Of a stretch of DNA of 64,000 nucleotides, positions 48,011 to 58,399 are shown piece after piece. Positions within the stretch are counted from its first letter, which is position 1; each line of letters starts with the position of its first letter. The stretch lies in NCBI GenBank assembly GCA_047967505.1, contig CM106538.1. One strand, written 5' to 3'. The DNA is from Dipteris shenzhenensis. Taxonomy: Eukaryota; Polypodiophyta; Polypodiopsida; Gleicheniales. The notes beneath the pieces are model-generated. The model was not told where the DNA came from and did no database searches. It saw only the letters and a program-made list of their open reading frames with translations. A program made the translations under genes and the position numbers.

Positions 48011-48420
48011 TTGTTGTAGTAGAGGTAGATTTGTTTTCATTTTTTAATCTTTCACTGAGGCTTAGTCATACTGAAATTCTTGTGTTATTATGCCCTTCTC
48101 CTTTAAGTTGCACGCCATTCATTCACATGAGCCATGAGTTCACTCACTCTTGTATGCACTCATAGGGGTAGTGAAGAACTTAACGTTGAAGAGGGGTCTT
48201 ATGAGAAAACTAACAGAGAATAATGATGATACGTTGTAGATGAAGGATTACCCATGTGGTTCTGTGGAGGTGAATGTTTGTGGATGAAGAAGCCTTGTTT
48301 ATGCTCCGTGTGTTTGGAGCTTGTGTTGTCATCTTTCATTTAGCCTTTGTGGCTTGAGTGCTAGGATATATTGTAAGTAGATGCAACAAGCCCCATAGCG
48401 ATGCACATCTACTAGTGTGA

Positions 48421-48660
48421 GAGATGGTCATTGTTGCTAAGTCTATATTAGAAGCACTAGAAGCATTTGAAAAGAACCAAAATATAAAAAGAGGGAAAAA
48501 ATGAAATGGTGGACAAAATCCACTAGTGGATAGATGTCGTGGACACATTTCCTAGACATAAGTTGATATTCTCTTTTTAATGGTTGTTGAGGGCATCTTT
48601 TGTATTGGTCATGCAACAGTTGCAAATAAGCAAAGTTGCAGCTTGAAGTATAGGAGGATT
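48421..48660 (+). pseudogene. Second plastid-type EF-Tu fragment
   Basis: It reads ILEALEAFEKNQNIKRGKK, then shifted frames with MVDKIH, IDVVDTF and DILFLMVVEGIFCIGHATVA. The last matches the EF-Tu domain 2 start (DLPFL..EDVFSI.GRGTVATGR), with lost residues. It is colinear with 47020-47200 and ends in the same CATGCAACA.TTGCAA phrase, so the two loci are duplicates of one ancestral copy. Its KNQNIKRGKK is closer to a real EF-Tu sequence than the first copy. Confidence 0.75.
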
Positions 48661-49618
48661 ACCATCCTTATTATAGTTGTGAATTAAAGAAATAATTGTA
48701 TAAGGCCTCAAAGAACGTTGGGATTTTGTGGAGTTATTCACAAAGAGAATGGAAAACCTGGAACGATCACATTTTAGTAGCAAAAGAAGGAAATGAGAGG
48801 CATGTATTAAAAGAGAGAGAGGAGGTATCCAATAGACAAGCAGTGAGGTAGGGATGGAGAGAGCATCTTAAAGGGGGTTATTGGTAGTGTCAAGAGGTTA
48901 GAAATGGAGATGATGGTTGTTAATGAATTGGAAATGATATACAAGGGCAACCCACTTGAGGGCATAGGAGAGAGCGATGCTAAAAAGCAAGATCCCTAGG
49001 AAGGACAACCATGGATAAGGGCACCGATGCCTTTGAGGAATCCTTTGGACAATTGTTTGACAAGTCAGGAGTCGAAACCTTGGAGGATTCCTAGGAGGAT
49101 CCCTAGAGAGATCAAACAAGATTTCACAAGTGTGCTGGCAGTGCCTTCTAGTATAGTGTGGTAAAGCAAGTGCTTTTGGATGCAAAAGAGAAAGCAAATG
49201 ATTTTTAAAGGGTATAGGGCTATTAATTGTATGAGTAGCTTGACCCGGCTAGAGACCCGTTCTGTTGGGTCTCAAGGTGGTGAAATGCATTTTTTAAGAA
49301 ATAAAATCTCAACCCTAGGTACTGCTTAGCTTGGCTCACTCAATCTTATGCAAAAGTCCCAATTATTAAAACGATGCAATGCAGTCTCAAGTAGAACAAA
49401 ATAATACCAAAATATATGCTATTACTTTTCTAAATTACAGATTCTAATGATATCTTCCAAGACTTTTAATGTAAGAGAGCTAGAAATCCCCTCCTCTCCA
49501 ACTCCTTTATTCATTGAGTCATCATAGGTGTCGAAACATACATTCATTTTATCATATATGCATTGAACCATATGCAAAAAAATAAAAGCATTTACAAATG
49601 GTAAAAAGCAAACATCAC
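48661..49618. other. Unassigned DNA
   Basis: No domain, LTR or tandem structure was recognised. The short minus-strand frames are unconvincing. Confidence 0.5.
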
Positions 49619-49623
49619 CTACT

Positions 49624-49972
49624 TGACAAAGAGAAAACATATGATCGCCACTAAGCCTAGTGTGACTAGATGAGCATAAGAACTATGGAGGCTCAAAGCA
49701 CACTGAATAAGACATGAGAGGGAAATAGCAAATCTATATCTCTTGCAATGTGTGTGTGTTCTCAACAATACATGATAGGCTTCTTATATAGAGAGAGCCT
49801 TTAGAATAGTCAAACCATGTGGGATCCTCTCATCCACATCTCTCCTTGTGGATATCCTCAATCCACATCTTCACATCTTGTAGTCCACATCCTAGGGTGG
49901 CTACTTTAATTCTTTCCTATACCATACCTTAGCCCTTTAATCTATGTGCTCATGGCACCATATCTCTCAACA
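49624..49972 (-). repeat. 3' LTR of non-autonomous element (349 bp)
   Basis: On the minus strand it starts TGTTGAGAGATATGG and ends CTTTGTCA. It differs from the 5' LTR by C/T at two sites (in CACA[C/T]TGAATAAG and CCACAT[C/T]TCTCC on the plus strand). Confidence 0.95.
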
Positions 49973-50150
49973 CCTCCCCTTGGTGCCATGATCCTTTGGC
50001 TACTGCAAGGTGGTCAGATGTGAGTTACATTCCATCACCTCCCCTTAGTGCTTGCATTGCTACTTAAGGTGGTAAAGTGTGGTTTACATGTCAATACCTC
50101 CCCTGGGTGCTTTCATAGCTACTCTCAGGTGGTCAGGTTTGATTACAAAA
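49973..50150 (-). promoter_or_regulatory. Polypurine tract and two nearby PPT-like copies
   Basis: The tract AAGGGGAGG (minus strand, 49973-49981) abuts the LTR. Two further copies of the same context follow at about 60-bp steps: GCACTAAGGGGAGGTG near 50036-50052 and GCACCCAGGGGAGGTA near 50098-50112. The three are parts of a diverged tandem repeat. Only the outermost is placed to prime plus-strand synthesis. Confidence 0.75.
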
Positions 50151-50779
50151 ACATAGGCAAGGTTGGCAAGGTTTTTGTTTTTCAATGCTTCATGTCGATG
50201 GCGTTTGCTTCTTTGCTTGATGTAGCTTCATGCATGATGCTTTGTACTTCCATGTGCCTTGATGCTTTGTGTGTGGATGCCATGCTTTCTGCTATGGTCA
50301 TCTCATGCACTTGTGCTTTTGGCATGCTTTCTGCATTCATGCGTTGCTTTTCTAATTATTGCAAAGGTCTTACCAATTGAATTCTTTCAATATTGGCAGT
50401 GTCTAATTGCATACAATGATTCTGACATGACAGGCGCGTAGAGCTCAAAAAGACGATCACTTTTCCTTTTTGGAGCATGTCCAAATTTTTCCTGGATTGC
50501 AAGTTATGGCTTGTTGAAGTTTTTGTGAAGAAGAGGGGGCCTTGATGATGTGGCATAGAGATTCACATGCTGAATTTCAAACTGTGCTTAACAAAGGGAC
50601 TGTGCATGGGTGGCACTATGCCATGTGGCACTCTTCTAACCAGACTGAGTTAACCCAAGTTAAAGAAAACTTAACCATGGTCTAATTAACTGCACCTAAT
50701 CATAAACTTAAGCAAGGTTGACCTTAACCACAGTTAAAGCCTTATCTGCCACGTGTCACTTTGGTAGAGACCTTGGAAG

Positions 50780-51340
50780 AATGAAAAACTTTGAAAAAAC
50801 TATCTACCATGGCGTCGAAATGGCGACGGTGTGGGCGTCAGCAAGCGAACAGAGGTGCGTTGGAGAAGAAGCTTGGCGGAGTCTGCTGTTCGTCTGAGTC
50901 CGTGAGGGCGTGGCGCTGGATGTGTGCGTTGCTGTGTGCTTTTGCTGTGTCACCTACAGCAGTCGTCTGTGGTGGTAGTAGAAGGCGTCGTTGCTTGAGG
51001 GCTTCGTGAATTGCTGCAGTTGGAGAAGCCGATTGGAGCTGTGTGGGTGCGTTGGAAGCCAGTGGTCATCCAGTCATTAGTAGTCAAGGCTGGAAAGGAG
51101 CTCGTGGCTAGCAGGAGCCTTGGTTTCTTTTACTCTGCATTGGGCTGGAGCGGAAGTGCTTCTCTTCAAGGTAATGTTGACAAAAGGAGGAGGCACGAGT
51201 ACTCGCAAATGTTTCGTTTTGTGTCAGGATCCCTTTGTTCGCCCTGTCGGAGAAGGACTTGGTCCAAAGAGCCTGGGCGAAGAGAGATCATACCAGTCGA
51301 GCAGGGACAGCAAGAGATCAAGAGATTTTGTGAGAGGAAT
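50780..51340. other. GC-rich interior segment of the non-autonomous element
   Basis: From about 50800 the base composition jumps to high GC, unlike the rest of the window (GCGTCGAAATGGCGACGG and similar). Plus-strand frames of 72 and 117 codons (50791-51009, 51011-51364) overlap it but show no family motif. It looks like a foreign gene-derived piece, and together with 51790-52279 it may represent one captured locus split by the MITE. Confidence 0.45.
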
Positions 51341-51789
51341 CCCCGGGGGATTCACTCTTCATGAAAGGGGGACGTCACCTGCGTGCATGAACTTCAAGAA
51401 AACCCCCTATTTAAGATCCATGTAGGATGATAAAACACCCCTATTTAAGCTTATAAGATACCACCAAAATTCTATTATGTCCCCCCTTTCCTCAAATCTA
51501 CATTCTTTCTCAAGCATTTAGATCACACAATAAGCAAATTTAGATTACTTTCCCTATGACGATTTAAAACCATACACAAAACCAAACTTGTTTGGACTAG
51601 TCACCCAAGGTAGCCTATACTATGTCCCCCCCTCTTAAATATGGCATGGCCCCCCTAACTTAAATTCAATATTGGGAAAAAATAAAAGGCCCCCCACCCC
51701 TAATGTATAAGCTTATGCCTCATTAAAAAAAACCCCCCTATTGTACACTCACGTGATATCATAAGTTTCCTCTTGTGAATCCCCCGGGG
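51341..51789. mobile_element. 449-bp MITE-like DNA element with 15-bp TIRs
   Basis: The ends CCCCGGGGGATTCAC (51341-51355) and GTGAATCCCCCGGGG (51775-51789) are perfect inverted repeats. AGGAAT flanks both sides (51335-51340 and 51790-51795), giving a 6-bp target duplication. Removing the element and one AGGAAT joins GAGAGGAAT to CTGACAGAGC cleanly. The interior is non-coding and full of C runs (CCCCCCTA, TGTCCCCCCC). Neither the TIR nor the 6-bp duplication fits the common plant superfamilies (hAT 8, Mutator 9, CACTA 3, PIF 3, mariner TA). Confidence 0.85.
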
Positions 51790-51880
51790 AGGAATCTGAC
51801 AGAGCTTCGCAGCAGAAACGGCGACAATAGGAGAAAAAAGAACCTGCTATGCAATGTAGGATGTATAAAGCCATAGGAAG

Positions 51881-52279
51881 CTAAACTATGCTCGTTTGAT
51901 TCCTGTAGCGCGCCTCCTGCATTTTCGAGGGAATGCGCTTCGGTGGTGGTGTCTCCATCTCAAAAGTGTCTCCATCTTCATCCTCTGCCTTGGAACTCGG
52001 CTCTTCTCGTTCCTTCAAAACGGTCTGCACGCATGTATATTCGGAGGAGGTAACATTCTCTGATGTGGAGGCCTCTGCTACAATCGCAAGCTCAACTTGC
52101 TGCCCTCCTTCATAGGTTACTTCGTTGCCAGTTGCCAAATCCCCGTTTTCCTTCAAACGAGGGATGGAGGCAGGGATGGATGTCTGTCCTTCCCCTTCAG
52201 TGTGCTTGGAACATAATGAATCTCTCCTGATATCTCTCTCTATTGCACAGAGTGAGAGTCTCTCCCATTCAAAACTTAC
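51881..52279 (-). CDS. Gene-like open frame carried by the non-autonomous element
   Basis: The minus-strand frame is open for 132 codons with no ATG near its start. It opens with FEWERLSLCAIERDIRRDSL, continues with an acidic, low-complexity part (EREEPSSKAEDEDGDTFEME) and ends PSKMQEARYRNQTSIV. Composition looks like a normal protein, not a retroelement domain, and I do not recognise the family. A stop (TGA) lies just upstream at 52280-52282. It may be an exon picked up from a host gene, as known for several plant retroelements and Pack-type elements, or an element-specific protein. It is in the sense orientation of the element. Expression is unproven. Confidence 0.45.
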   Translation of the reverse strand, partial: VSFEWERLSLCAIERDIRRDSLCSKHTEGEGQTSIPASIPRLKENGDLATGNEVTYEGGQQVELAIVAEASTSENVTSSEYTCVQTVLKEREEPSSKAEDEDGDTFEMETPPPKRIPSKMQEARYRNQTSIV

Positions 52280-52452
52280 TCAAACATAATGGACATAAAT
52301 CTCACACTCTCACAAATCAATCCTTTCTCCCTAAAGATAATACTATTGTGCCATTTTTTCTTTTTCTGTTTCTCAACTAGCCATACCAAAAATGAGAAGC
52401 AACAATATACAAATGCACTTATCTACAACCTAGACTTAGTGGATGACCCGAA

Positions 52453-52464
52453 GCTCTGATACCA
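52453..52464 (-). promoter_or_regulatory. Primer binding site, tRNA-iMet type
   Basis: On the minus strand TGGTATCAGAGC directly follows the TCA end of the 5' LTR. It is the same primer type as in the copia elements here, so a copia helper is likely. Confidence 0.95.
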
Positions 52465-52813
52465 TGACAAAGAGAAAACATATGATCGCCACTAAGCCTA
52501 GTGTGACTAGATGAGCATAAGAACTATGGAGGCTCAAAGCACATTGAATAAGACATGAGAGGGAAATAGCAAATCTATATCTCTTGCAATGTGTGTGTGT
52601 TCTCAACAATACATGATAGGCTTCTTATATAGAGAGAGCCTTTAGAATAGTCAAACCATGTGGGATCCTCTCATCCACATTTCTCCTTGTGGATATCCTC
52701 AATCCACATCTTCACATCTTGTAGTCCACATCCTAGGGTGGCTACTTTAATTCTTTCCTATACCATACCTTAGCCCTTTAATCTATGTGCTCATGGCACC
52801 ATATCTCTCAACA
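52465..52813 (-). repeat. 5' LTR of non-autonomous element (349 bp), with TATA box
   Basis: TG...CA ends are clear. On the transcribed strand CTCTATATAAGAAG (TATATAAG at 52624-52631) is a good TATA box in the middle of the LTR. The same motif is at 49783-49790 in the other LTR. Confidence 0.95.
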
Positions 52814-52818
52814 CTACT

Positions 52819-53590
52819 TGACCAAACAAAAGTAGATAGGGGGTACTGGTGGTTAGAGACCTGGTGACCCAATGGCTAGATGGAGTTCTTGTCTACAAGA
52901 AAAAGGAACCAAAGAAAAAAAGAAAAGATCAAGGTTTCTATAAATTTAGTTTAAAGCATAAATATGCAACAAATCATATGTGCAAAATAATTTGCTAATG
53001 CCATGCCATGTGTGCATCAAAGTACTGCAATTGCAATGAAATATATGCATATAAGTAAATGTACTTGCACATATGTATACATTTTAAAGCACATGCGAAT
53101 GAAAAAAATGTACACATGAAATTGCAATGATATAATATGCATATAGCGTTCGTGTCATCACCCTCGAAGTACTGGCCTAGCATTGATGGGAACCTTAGGT
53201 AGATTCTACCCCTAATGCACCTTCACATATGCATTAAGATAATTGCAATGATATAATATGCATATAAGCCTAGTGTACTTTCACATATGCAAATAAGAAA
53301 GAATATATACATGCAATTGAAATGATACATTTGCATATAAGATAAATGCACTTGCACATATGCATATATCGTAAAGCACATGCAAATGAAAAAGCACACG
53401 TACTTAAATACTAAACAATAACTACACAGTAACTTATACTAAAATAAATCCTAACACCAAAATACTCTTAAGCGTAAAATTTTTAAGAACATAATGTCTC
53501 TTAAATATACAAAAATCTAACCAAATTTCCAAGCCTACTTACTATAAAACCAAATATTTGTGCTTTGAGATTTTAAAAATTTACTCCGTG
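52819..53590 (+). repeat. AT-rich stretch with diverged TGCATATA tandem units
   Basis: Between 53020 and 53410, about three diverged units share TTGCAATGATATAATATGCATATA, ACTTGCACATATG, and AAAGCACATGCAAATGAAAAA. Units are about 110-130 bp. The edges (52819-53020, 53410-53590) show no feature. Confidence 0.6.
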
Positions 53591-53594
53591 TTTT

Positions 53595-53915
53595 TCAAAG
53601 TAGGGAACCAAAGTTGGAAAGGTTGCCCAATTCTGGAGGGATGGTGCTATCAAGCTTGCAAGAAGCGAGAATTAATGTTTGGAATATGGCTCCAGGTACC
53701 AAGCTCATGGGGGATTCCTCGGGAGAGCGGATTCCCACCAGGGAAAAAGACCTAGAGGCTGGAGATGTGGGAGAATTGGGGGGGGGAGCGCAGCCAAGGA
53801 GGAGGTTAGAGAAGATGAGGTAGGAGAGGGAAGAGACGTTGGAGAAAGTAGGCCCAAAGAGGGAGTTATCAGAGAGGTTGAGAGACATGAGTGAGGTTAG
53901 GTTGGAAAACAACAT
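53595..53915 (-). pseudogene. LRR receptor-like protein fragment
   Basis: The 106-codon frame begins SNLTSLMSLNLSDNSLFGPT and ends LILASCKLDSTIPPELGNLS. These are typical plant extracellular leucine-rich repeats (LxxLxLxxNxLxGxIPxxLGNL). The middle (PPPNSPTSPASRS) does not fit the repeat, pointing to rearrangement or a shifted frame. Such repeats form the ligand-binding face of receptor-like kinases and proteins. No signal peptide, transmembrane segment or kinase is near, so this is an isolated gene fragment, perhaps carried by a transposon. Confidence 0.65.
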
Positions 53916-54079
53916 AAAAAGAAACTAAAGTCTGAAACTATGCCTTATAAATGACCCATCATGGGAATTTTGACCTAAAATCTCAGCTTATGAAAAGCAT
54001 ATCTTGCATATCTTTGAGCTTATAGAGCTCACAATGGGACTTTATGGAAAGGAGCAATCTATAAATCTCATGTGTGTCC

Positions 54080-54451
54080 TTACATTATGGTACAACTTGC
54101 TTGTTATGCATGTGTCTTAAATATATACATTGCAAATGTTTGTATATAAATCATATGAGAAACATCTCTATCGATATGCAAAAGTAATCACAAATGTTTG
54201 CTTAACATCTCTGTATGAATAACTAAAATATGCAAACTCATGTCATGTGGTGTATATATAAATCATCTGAAACATTTGCATCTTCATGCAAAAATAATTG
54301 CAAATGTTTGCTTTTCATCTATATGTGAATTAAAAAAAAAGAAAAAAGCCATGTCATGTGTGAAAAATTTAGATCGCAAACGTATATATATAAATCACAT
54401 GGAATATTTGCATCTATATGCAAAATTAATTGCAAATGTTTGCTTAACATT
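54080..54451 (+). repeat. Three-unit minisatellite, about 120 bp per unit
   Basis: Units start near 54120, 54240 and 54360. Each has TATATAAATCA.ATG, AACATTTGCATCT, ATGCAAAA.TAATTGCAAATG and TTTGCTT, then an AAAAGCCATG tail. The last unit merges into the larger duplication that follows. Confidence 0.7.
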
Positions 54452-56113
54452 TATATATGAGTAAATGAAATAAGCAAAAGCCATGCAAAACTCAAATTGT
54501 ACATTGGTTGAAGAAGGTTATGAGGATGTCATGGGAAGCTACTACACGCATGAGATCCCCCTTGCCCCTCAAGCTATGCTCCTTGAATAGGAGTAGGGCA
54601 AGGTCTATAGGAAGCGATATGATTGATGAATTAGGCGCATGAGAGGGTTCAGGTGGCTAGGGTAGGAACATGCCCTAGGTGATCCTCAAAATTAGGACAA
54701 CACCCCATAGTGCATACATCTTGTGCTGTACTCCTATCTTTCCCAAAGAAGCAATCTAAAACTCAATGAATGTTGCCATAAAAATAATCTCAAATTCTAG
54801 TACTTGAAAATGTGACCTTGTCCTTCCTCAAGATGAGATTGTTTGTAACTTTATTGTGACATGCGCACTAATTCTACCACGAAAGTCCCTATGTGATAAT
54901 CCACACTCAAAGTTCAAAAAGTTTGAAGCAAGTGTCCTATGGAATACATATTTGCTCTTCTTGGAGATTGGATGTCTTGTTCAAAGTTTGCACTGATTTT
55001 CAATGTCAAAACTATATATGGGATAAAATATGAGTTTCAAAGTTTGCACCGAGTTTCAATGTTAGAACTATATATGAGTTTCGAAATTTGTACCGAGTTT
55101 CAATGTCAGAACTATATACAAGTTTCATTATCTTTGCCCTCCAACCCTTGTGGACCCTCCATGCAGATTTTCTAGGAGTAGAGAAAGGTTAAAGGAAAAA
55201 AATCATAGAATAGAGAAGAGAAGAGAAGCAGGCTGGCACCTAAAATACAAAGTAGATAGGGTAGTGGGTGACATGACATGAGTATATATATGAGTAAATG
55301 AAATAAGCAAAAGCCATGCAAAACTCAAATTGTACATTGGTTGAAGAAGGTTATGGGGATGTCATGGGAAGCTGCTACACGCATGAGATCCCCCTTGCCC
55401 CTCAAGCTATGCTCCTTGAATAGGAGTAGGGCAAGGTCTATAGGAAGCGATATGGTTGATGAATTAGGCGCATGAGAGGGTTCAAGTGGCTAGGGTAGGA
55501 ACATGCCCTAGGTGATCCTCAAAATTAGGACAACACCCCATAGTGCATACATCTTGTGCTGTACTCGTATCTTTCCCAAAGAAGCAATCTAAAACTCAAT
55601 GAATGTTGCCATAAAAATAATCTCAAGTTCTAGTACTTGAAAATGCGACCTTGTCCTTCCTCAAGATGAGATTGTTTGTAACTTTATTGTGACATGCGCA
55701 CTAATTCTACCACGAAAGTCCCTATGTGATAATCCACACTCAAAGTTCAAAAAGTTTGAAGCAAGTGTCCTATGGAATACATATTTGCTCTTCTTGGAGA
55801 TTGGATGTCTTGTTCAAAATTTGCACTGATTTTCAATGTCAAAACTATATATGGCATAAAATATGAGTTTCAAAGTTTGCACCGAGTTTCAATGTTAGAA
55901 CTATATATGAGTTTCAAAATTTGTACCGAGTGTCAATGTCAGAACTAAATACGAGTTTCATTATCTTTGCCCTCCAACCCTTGTGGACCCTCCATGCAGA
56001 TTTTCTAGGAGTACAGAAAGGTTAAAGCAAAAAAATCATAGAATAGAGAAGAGAAGAGAAGCGGGCTGGCACCTAAAATACAACGTAGATAGGGTAGTGG
56101 GTGACATGACATG
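54452..56113 (+). repeat. 833-bp tandem duplication
   Basis: 54452-55280 and 55285-56113 are the same sequence at a constant offset of 833 bases, both ending GTGGGTGACATGACATG. Only scattered substitutions are seen (for example AGCTACTAC/AGCTGCTAC) and the offset is the same at both ends, so indels are few or absent. Each copy holds three inner repeats of about 40 bp (GTTTCAA.GTTTGCACCGAGTTT). No gene is included. The junction is simple, as from unequal exchange or replication slippage at TATATA. Confidence 0.9.
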
Positions 56114-56137
56114 ATCAAAAGCTGCGAGAGGTGGTCA

Positions 56138-56138
56138 T

Positions 56139-56196
<58 letters not shown>

Positions 56197-56270
56197 TGTA
56201 TGTATGTATGTATGTATGTATATATATATATACATATACATATATATATATATGTATATGTATATGTATA

Positions 56271-56308
<38 letters not shown>

Positions 56309-56405
56309 TTATATATATATAATTATATATAAAATATATATTTGTATATATATATATGTATATCTATATATATTTATACATATACATATATATATTTATA
56401 TATTT
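56138..56405. repeat. TA / TATG compound microsatellite
   Basis: (TA)n, then (TATG)n at 56167-56220, then mixed TA/CATA runs. Tyr-Ile and Tyr-Val frames here are repeat artefacts. The tract begins 25 bp after the end of the 833-bp duplication. Confidence 0.95.
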
Positions 56406-58399
56406 CTCCCCCTCTCTAGGTGGCAGTCACTGTCTCTCTCTTTGTCTTCTTTGATCGGGCAAGTCAGAGCAACTAGAGTCGTGCCACGTGGCTTGCGCCC
56501 TCGCGAAGGCCGCATGCTATTATTCCTCTGCGACTCATGTTGCACTCAGATAGATTTCTTGACTCTATTTTGGATCTAAGAGGACTAATATGTCGCCTTG
56601 TGCACTGCACTATGCGGCACCACCTTGTGTCTTCTTGCCCTCATAGTGCGTGCCAGCTGCTGCCATTGTAATGCCACCATGCCATGTATAACTCTGCCAC
56701 ATGCCACCCCATTGTAACGTCATCGATCTTAGTCATTGCAATGCCTCAACACGCCACCTCACCTTTATGGATTTGCCTCTGTCTGTCGACATATGTGTGC
56801 ACCACCTCACCTTTCTGCCTCCGCCTTGGGCTTCTACATGTCTACCAACCTTTGACTGTGGCTGTGGCATTTTGCCCCACCCGCATTCTACCTCTTTTAG
56901 CCCACCAACCTTCAATGCCCTTAGCTTCTTTGCTCCTCTGTGGCCGGCTGAGTTGGCACGAAGTCCATACAGTCTTCAATGTGAGTTTTCTCTCTTCTTG
57001 TGGCCGCGGACATGTGTCACCATCTCGTGCAACAATGCTTTGGTGGTCGCCATGTGGCAACGTTTACTTCCACTCCCTCCGAACCACCTCCTCCTCTCCC
57101 TGTCCTGAACCTCCCTCCTCCTCATTCCTGACCTCCAAATCTCTTCCATGTTGCCAGGTCTGGTATTTGTCTCCTTAATATATAGTAAGATAACATTATC
57201 TTCACAACAGTTGGCAATTTGAAACACACAACCTAAGTAAACTTTTTAACAAGGTGAATAATATTTAGTTGGCCTGCCAACAAGGGGAAAATCTTTGAAT
57301 GCTACTATAGAAAGGGAAGGTAAATGTTGCAAAAATTTTGGTGCCTTTAATTTCTTTTGTGTGGTCTTGAGTGTGTGAGGTTTTGTATGTGATCCTAGGT
57401 TTGGGTGCAGGTTCTTGAGCATAGTGTATAGGGTTTAAGTTTCACAACAAAAATTGACAAGATGACAAAAGCTTAGAAGCGTCTTCCCAATTCTCTTAAA
57501 ATCAATGACAACAAAAAGAAAATTCATTTTCGATCATCATCTAATGATGTAGCTGCATACAGTGTTCAAGGGAAGGCTTATAACAAAGAGAGAACTTGCC
57601 TTTAAAATATGATGTTTCCCAATTCTTTTGGCATGAAATTTTATAGATATTGTAGCTCCTTATTGTAGTGAAACTTAAGTTGATCTTGCCTTCCAAATTC
57701 ATGTTGGACAATGATATAGATCTCATGGTATGCATGTCCATTTGCATGGAGACGAATCCCTTGCAATCCAATCACCCCAAGAAATTAGATTCATGTCAAT
57801 CTATTCTTGAATGCCAAGAGTGCATCCAAAGACTAAAGATCCAAATTAAAGACTGAACTCTATTGAGCTGTCCACAAGAAATCCGATTTACGTCAATTTG
57901 TTCTTGAATGCCAAGAGTGCATCCAAATGAGAGCCCGAACTCTCTTGAGGAGTCCACATGAGAAGGCACAATAAAAATAGTTGTGGTCAGGTTGTGACGG
58001 ACTAGGCCATAGATCGATGATTGTTTTCAGCAAGAGCTCACACCAGAAATAGAACCGTCAAATCGTATCTTGATACCATAAGACCTTGCTCTTTTGGACT
58101 AATCTCACATGTTATGATCAACACACGTCAACATTTGTGCACCGTGGCATCCTGTAGTGACCTTAGGGTTGTAGCTACATACAATGTTCGAGGGAAACCT
58201 TATACCATTCAGACAAACAATGGCCTAGACATACCACCTTGTAGTAGACAATTTAAGAGCTGTAGTATATCACTGCACCATTACGCTATACATACAACGG
58301 GTTGTAGTTTCAAGTAGATCTATAAACTAGTCGAGCAAGACTCCTATTGAGAATAACAAAGACAGTCACAAATTCTAGCTTTGACCTAGAACTTTAAGC
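56406..58399. other. Unassigned DNA, C-rich first half, small local repeats
   Basis: 56600-57150 is CT- and GCCAC-rich, and long overlapping frames (up to 164 codons, 56684-57178) come from the lack of stops in C-rich DNA; no motif is present. Later, AATGCCAAGAGTGCATCCAAA occurs at 57811 and 57907 in a roughly 100-bp duplication. A 40-bp phrase (GTAGCT.CATACA.TGTTC) occurs at 57549 and 58171. No gene is supported. Confidence 0.5.

Larger units (their letters stand above)
49624..52813 (-). mobile_element. Young non-autonomous LTR retrotransposon
   Basis: Two 349-bp LTRs (49624-49972 and 52465-52813) differ at two positions only. A 5-bp target duplication CTACT flanks the element (49619-49623 and 52814-52818). 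PBS and PPT are in place for minus-strand transcription. The 2.5-kb interior contains no gag, protease, integrase or RT motif, so it depends on another element's enzymes (LARD-like). It does hold a gene-like open frame on the minus strand and, nested in it, a MITE-like insertion. Two differences in 349 bp mean a recent, though not current, insertion. Confidence 0.95.

Noticed and set aside
50791-51364. Plus-strand proteins in the GC-rich part of the non-autonomous element
   Set aside because: Antisense to the element, overlapping frames, no motif; kept only as a composition anomaly.
54452-56113. 833-bp repeats as a pair of LTRs
   Set aside because: The copies are directly adjacent with no interior, PBS or PPT, and lack TG...CA ends.
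56111-56579. Tyr-Ile/Tyr-Val proteins in the TA/TATG tract
   Set aside because: Translation of a microsatellite only.
56684-57178. 164-codon plus-strand frame, overlapped by a 135-codon frame
   Set aside because: C-rich DNA with few stops in several frames, low-complexity serine/proline/leucine content and no motif.
58061-58080. CTTGATACCA as a degenerate primer binding site of a minus-strand LTR element
   Set aside because: No LTR pair, target duplication or polypurine tract could be found around it.
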